Assembly (NCBI GenBank): GCA_903772945.1
Contig: CAICTM010001942.1
Coordinates: 1-20,453, forward strand
Length of the DNA stretch: 20,453 nucleotides
Direction of reading: 5' to 3'
Origin: Seminavis robusta
Taxonomy: Eukaryota; Bacillariophyta; Bacillariophyceae; Naviculales; Naviculaceae
The translations under genes and the position numbers were made by a program. Positions 16,475 through 20,453 of this stretch are shown here, piece by piece; within the stretch, counting starts at the first letter, position 1, and each line of letters opens with the position of its first letter. The notes under the pieces were generated by a model. The model was not told where the DNA came from, did no database searches, and saw only the letters and a list, made by a program, of their open reading frames with translations.

Positions 16475-18502
16475 ATGGCCGATGAGCAGCTCACCCTCAC
16501 CGTAATCACCAATGCAGAAGATGAGGATCTCGCTGCCAACGACAGTTACATTGACCTAAGAGATAATAACAGTGCCAGCAACAAGACCTCTGCAGCCATC
16601 AAGCAGTTCAACCACTTTCTCACGGGATACTGTCATTCGAAAGGTTATGAAGGTATCGTCCATGCCAACCAGATACCCTATGAAGGATTGGAGGGTATCC
16701 ACGGCTTCGGCCGGTATGGAACTGAACATCACCAGAAATGGTGGAGCGATCTTATTGGCTGCTTCTTCAACCACCTCGCTTTCAACGCGTACAAATACCT
16801 GAACAAGGAGAAAGGTCTCATCGCCTACGATAGTGCAACCGGATATGCAAGTGCAATCAAAGTCTACTTCCAAAACAAATTTCGCTATAAGCAGCCCATC
16901 CTTGTTTTCATGGACCCGTCATGGAGGAAGCTTCGCAATCTACTCCTCGCCAAGTGTAAAGAACGAGCCCGCAAGACTGGAGACCGTGTCAGCAATTCGA
17001 AGACCGCCTCGACCAATGACGATCGAATTGCAATGGCGAACGCATGCTTCTGTCTTGGAACATCGGATTCAGCAGAATTCCATACCCTCAACACTTTCGC
17101 GTATCATTTGATAGGCAGAGGATGCGAGGTTTCCATTCTTAAGGCGATAGATCTAAGCCTGGTCAACGCTACACAGATACACCACAACCGTTATCTGATT
17201 TGTGTTTCTGTTCAGAGAGATAAGGGAGGTGAGCTGCAAGAGTTGAACCTCTATCCCCACCAGTACTCCGTCCATCAAGACCCCTATTTCTCTCTGATCT
17301 ACTCCCTGTTGGTCGGTAGTAGCGGCAAACCCCATCTCTTCCCGAAATTCAACCGAGAGGCCGTTGTTGTCGACAAGAATGAGAAGACAGCATCCAGGGT
17401 TGCCGCTTTTTGGCAACTCTGTTTCAAGAACCTGTACAAGGAATTCAAGTCGCTGTCGGATTCACTCAATGCAAAGCTAACTTGCTATCATGGCCGAAAA
17501 GGCGCAAGCCAATTACTGGCTGAATCAGACTCAGGAGGTCTTGCACAGGTCTTCCGAACAGGATGGGAGTTAAGATCTACACACTCCCTCTTTGACTACG
17601 TTTTATCCAGTAAGACTTTGACAAACAAAGCCGGCAAAGCTTTGAGTGCATGGACCGAAGCCTCCGATGTGTTACCGCCAACCTTAAAGTCAATTCGAAC
17701 GAGTCCCAAGTTGTTAGACGGGTTCGTCACGTCACTGTTTGGTGAAGACCGCGATGAACTATGGCCCAGAAGCATCCGGAATGTATTGACAGCCTCTCTG
17801 CTGAGATTCTACGACGACTTTGTCCGTGCCATTTCCCAACACCCCGATGACAGGTATGATGATATCACCAGGCACCCTTTGATCAATAGCATCAACCGCT
17901 CCATCAGATTCTCTAATGCCAACCATGAGATCTTCACTGCCTGGTGCAAAGAGGTTCGGCAAGGCTTCCTGACGGAGAATTTCCTTGCCATCCCACCCGA
18001 GTTCCTATCACCAAACGACCGTCGCGATATTGGCGACATCAAGGTCGACCCTCGCTCCCTGTTTGAGCATTACTCCCGACTTATCTCACAATACAACAGC
18101 CTCTTTCAACAGAAGATGGTCCTAGAAGAAGATGTCAACCGTCTCCGTGGTGATGTTGCAACGCTCACACAAAGTGTACAACGCCTCGAGAAAACCAATG
18201 CCGACCAGAATGCTATCATGTCCAGGCTAGCCAACATACTCGAGATCAAGTTTGACAGGCAGACGAAGAAAGCAGCCCCTCCGCCCCCCACTGACACAAT
18301 GTTTTTCTCTGACAGCAGGAAACGTTGGAGGAGCGATCTCTCCATTGCTGAACAGTTCGTCCGTTATTTCACTGACAACTGTCTCGAAGGCTGGGAATTG
18401 GAGAAACAGAGTTCGGACTGGCAGAAGAAGTCACCACCTGAGAAGAGGAAACTCGTTGGGCAGTACAGGCGATTGAAGAAGGTAATCAAGACCATGCGAT
18501 GA
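16475..18502 (+). CDS. Tyrosine recombinase of Crypton type
   Basis: The open frame extends to 16361 with a GTG, but the first ATG is at 16475 in a strong context (A at -3, G at +4), giving 675 aa. Tyrosine recombinases cut and rejoin DNA through a phospho-tyrosine. I see Arg215 in LIGRGCEVS, a box YHGRKGA with His339 and Arg341, Trp364 in RTGWE and the likely nucleophile Tyr375 in FDYV. Residues up to about 200 would be the core-binding domain, with basic Lys/Arg stretches. About 531-593 is a heptad-rich coiled coil, then a Pro-rich hinge. The last about 65 residues are basic with spaced Trp (EGWELEK, DWQKK), reminiscent of the extra C-terminal DNA-binding domain of Cryptons. The frame is intact. 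Stramenopile Cryptons are the nearest relatives I can think of; a diatom-specific recombinase group is the alternative. Confidence 0.75.
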   Translation: MADEQLTLTVITNAEDEDLAANDSYIDLRDNNSASNKTSAAIKQFNHFLTGYCHSKGYEGIVHANQIPYEGLEGIHGFGRYGTEHHQKWWSDLIGCFFNHLAFNAYKYLNKEKGLIAYDSATGYASAIKVYFQNKFRYKQPILVFMDPSWRKLRNLLLAKCKERARKTGDRVSNSKTASTNDDRIAMANACFCLGTSDSAEFHTLNTFAYHLIGRGCEVSILKAIDLSLVNATQIHHNRYLICVSVQRDKGGELQELNLYPHQYSVHQDPYFSLIYSLLVGSSGKPHLFPKFNREAVVVDKNEKTASRVAAFWQLCFKNLYKEFKSLSDSLNAKLTCYHGRKGASQLLAESDSGGLAQVFRTGWELRSTHSLFDYVLSSKTLTNKAGKALSAWTEASDVLPPTLKSIRTSPKLLDGFVTSLFGEDRDELWPRSIRNVLTASLLRFYDDFVRAISQHPDDRYDDITRHPLINSINRSIRFSNANHEIFTAWCKEVRQGFLTENFLAIPPEFLSPNDRRDIGDIKVDPRSLFEHYSRLISQYNSLFQQKMVLEEDVNRLRGDVATLTQSVQRLEKTNADQNAIMSRLANILEIKFDRQTKKAAPPPPTDTMFFSDSRKRWRSDLSIAEQFVRYFTDNCLEGWELEKQSSDWQKKSPPEKRKLVGQYRRLKKVIKTMR

Positions 18503-19366
18503 GTGGAAATCCACGTGAACTCCCATTGTGGTGCGAAGCAGCTGTGCTGGTTTAGCCAGGTGGAAGAATCGCTGTGACATCTGTATACTCCAACAGTAGG
18601 GTCAGCAGTGCAGCCATCTGGCAATACAGAAATAGCTGAGGAACTCTATATACCCAAGGATGATGCAGTTCTTCAGCCAAGACCAATATAGAAAGTTAGC
18701 TTGCCAGCACCAGCCAAATGAGATGCAAGAGAGCCAAAGCTGCATGGCTGAGTGCTGTCGAGGATTTCGTGTTCAGTTGATTTTAGCATAGTTTAAAGAA
18801 GAAGAAGTAATGAAAGGATAGTTGACCAGATACAGCCTCAGTAGCACTAGTTTCCCCACAGTTGAAGCCTTCCTGTGTGGATTGTGCCAAGGCAAAGAGT
18901 GAGTTGTTCAATCATTGCTGTGGAGATTGAATAGCAGCGGCAGCCAGCTTTGTGGCTGGCCCATTCCCACTGTCAGAGGAGTGAGGCTCCAAGCAGAGCT
19001 CTCCACTCCAGCCAGCTCTTTGTGCATCTACCCTGACTGGATCTCATCGGATTAACATTGTCGCAGATTGCAGGCACAAGAGTGGCATAATCGAGGAGGA
19101 AGAAGAGAGGAAGAAGGAAAATCGCGATAACGACTGCCGATCGGCCGATCGACCGAAAACTGGAATCGCGACCGTTTCGAGTGGAACCACCTGGTACACC
19201 TACTAACCTGAGGCTCCTCTACAAGCTACCATCATCAGTTGCTTGTTAACTCCCTTGGTTACGGCGGCCGCTAGTGGAAGGCAACAGGCACATCATTGTC
19301 GACTTTCCTTTACGGAGATTTCTCAGTCGTGCCTCCGGAGTGTACTGCGGTGAAGGGAACCGGTAC
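18503..19366. other. Stretch without a recognisable gene
   Basis: No convincing ORF is present on either strand. It includes a GCCAGC/GCTGGC hairpin (18943-18960), a GGAGTG...CACTCC pair just after it, a 14-bp perfect palindrome at 19138-19151 and a NotI-like GCGGCCGC near 19264-19271. It may contain the 3' part of the recombinase element. The left half is probably 3' untranslated sequence. Confidence 0.45.
19138..19151. repeat. 14-bp perfect palindrome CGATCGGCCGATCG
   Basis: It reads identically on both strands and is followed by a further CGACCG. Its role is unknown; it could bind a dimeric protein. Confidence 0.85.
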
Positions 19367-19630
19367 TCACACGGTACTCACAAAACCGGTACAGAACCCA
19401 CCTCTTCCGAGTGACGTTTGTTCCGAAAGCAAGCCGGCACATCGTGCGATCAACGCTCTCACATTTTCCTCGGAATTCCGAACTCGGAAGATACCTGTTG
19501 AAGATACGTGTTGATTCAAGGTGTCGATCAACCACTCCAAGGGCAACTCGCAACACCACGAGAGCACCTTCTGAACCGTTTCGAAGGGTTCCAAGGGTAT
19601 CACTGTGTCAAGCAACCTCTGGTTAGTCAT
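19367..19630 (-). CDS. Possible small protein, 87 aa, unknown
   Basis: The frame begins with an ATG (19630-19628) and ends TGA. Its composition is protein-like (LDTVIPLEPFETVQKVL, then EWLIDTLNQHV, then SEENVRALIARC). Just before the stop there are two GTGAGT donor-like sites. A TTCACCGCAG acceptor 37 bases on would continue the frame for about 33 codons; that intron would be very short. It is divergent from the Gln-rich fragment at 19734. No family is recognised. Confidence 0.35.
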   Translation of the reverse strand: MTNQRLLDTVIPLEPFETVQKVLSWCCELPLEWLIDTLNQHVSSTGIFRVRNSEENVRALIARCAGLLSEQTSLGRGGFCTGFVSTV

Positions 19631-19733
19631 TGACTAGCAGTGCAAGACCTCAAGTCTACATTTGGATTTTTCGTGACAGTGTTTGTTCAACACCTCTACA
19701 CCACACTCAGCCAGCACAACCACAGCAGTCATC

Positions 19734-20069
19734 ATGGGTACCAGCAGAAGCAAAAGGAGGAAGAAGCAGCAGCAGCAGCGCCAACAGCAACAGCAACAGC
19801 TGCAGCAACAGCAACAGCAACAGACACCACCACAGGATGTGGCAACACCGTTGGCAACGAATACACCACCGGTGCCACCACCACCACCACCGGCAACACC
19901 ACCAGGTAGCACTGAACCACCACCATCCACTCCTGTCAAGTCACCAGTGGATCCACCCTCAGTCCACCGGCTACCTGTGGTTCCCCCACCATCTTACCAA
20001 CTCAGTGGATCATCTGTTGCATCCTCCAACCTTGCCAAGCATGATACCACCATGATTAGCAACAGCTAG
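19734..20069 (+). pseudogene. Gln/Pro-rich protein fragment, possibly retroelement Gag N-terminus
   Basis: The open frame begins at 19683 with a TTG; the ATG at 19734 has a strong context (A at -3, G at +4), giving 111 aa to TAG. It starts with a basic patch (SKRRKK), a Gln tract (CAG/CAA, 19767-19823), a Pro tract and a Ser/Pro-rich part. Immediately after the stop a different frame continues sensibly, with QLVEALHQQKEETMERQA and then SQQQTGHQPV, from about 20053 to 20173. A one-base frameshift or an unrecognised short intron therefore splits the gene. The layout of a basic, Gln-rich and then coiled-coil N-terminus is like diatom retroelement Gag proteins, but this is a weak match. Downstream frames (20176-20400) look broken too. 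Confidence 0.45.
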
Positions 20070-20453
20070 CACAACTGGTGGAGGCACTGCACCAACAAAA
20101 GGAGGAGACCATGGAGCGCCAGGCTGCTTTTGAGGCCAGGCTATCCCAACAACAAACAGGACATCAACCAGTCTAGTGTTCCATCCATGGCTTGGTCCAC
20201 ACCTTGATGGACCAAACCAACAAGCAACTTGGCCTCATGGTATTGGAGGAATCAGCCCTATCCTTCCAATGCATCCTCTTCATTGGATCACCATCCTAAT
20301 GGTTTACTGCCCATGCGACAAGGTTGGAAGGAACCACTGGTTTATAGCACAGTCTAAGGCAGTTCAGAACCAAATGGTTTGGGTTCGGATTTATGAGTGA
20401 TGTTGAGGACCATCTTGGTCCTTTTTCCATCTCTTTTCTTTTCTTTTTTTTTT
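20070..20453. other. Decayed continuation and T-rich window end
   Basis: It begins with the shifted Gln-rich frame (to about 20173). Short frames such as QPYPSNASSSLDHH (about 20259-20300) follow without connecting. The last about 35 bases are almost only T and C. Nothing else can be supported. Confidence 0.4.

Noticed and set aside
18943..19010. Clustered hairpins that could be a structured RNA
   Set aside because: Stems are short, there is no match to a known RNA family, and no promoter or terminator frames them.

Overview
This window looks like nuclear DNA of a microalga, most likely a pennate diatom or close stramenopile relative. The basis is secreted proteins with long Pro-Ser (PSxxPS) tracts, short GT-AG introns of about 60-100 bases, Gln- and Asn-repeat proteins, and a high density of transposon genes resembling diatom families. 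The assignment rests on recalled family style, not on a database search. No tRNA, rRNA or CRISPR array was recognised.

Left part (1-5.3 kb): a Gag-like retrotransposon ORF on the minus strand (50-1279) whose pol would lie beyond the left edge, then about 1.6 kb without a convincing gene. Next comes the first of two tandem, same-strand paralogs encoding secreted or surface Pro/Ser/Thr-rich proteins (3802-5271). Its C-terminal part (2940-3452) is separated from it by a Thr-Pro minisatellite (3453-3960) that jumps between reading frames. Middle (5.3-9.7 kb): a mostly empty spacer with one possible small ORF, then the second, intact paralog (6963-9653, 896 aa). It carries the shared N-terminal domain plus what looks like a second copy of that domain between PSxxPS linkers.

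Housekeeping part (9.7-12.9 kb): an intact RNA 3'-terminal phosphate cyclase gene on the plus strand (RtcA/RTCA; 10154 or 10262 to 11536), divergent from the second paralog. It is followed by a possible two-exon Cys-rich gene (11569-12024) and, on the minus strand, a three-exon gene of unknown function (12858-12159) that I assembled from phase-compatible splice sites. A direct repeat brackets these last two.

Right part (12.9-20.5 kb): mobile DNA. A pogo/Tc1-like DDE/D transposase frame (13413-16019) is interrupted by one in-frame TAG. Only 455 bases downstream on the same strand is an intact 675-aa tyrosine recombinase of Crypton type (16475-18502). After about 0.9 kb with no gene there is a small minus-strand ORF (19367-19630) and a divergent Gln/Pro-rich fragment with a broken frame (19734-20069). 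The sequence ends in a T-rich tract.

The most notable points are the side-by-side DDE and tyrosine-recombinase genes, the non-canonical active-site box of the recombinase, the internal domain duplication in the secreted paralogs, and the two spliced small genes not evident from single ORFs.
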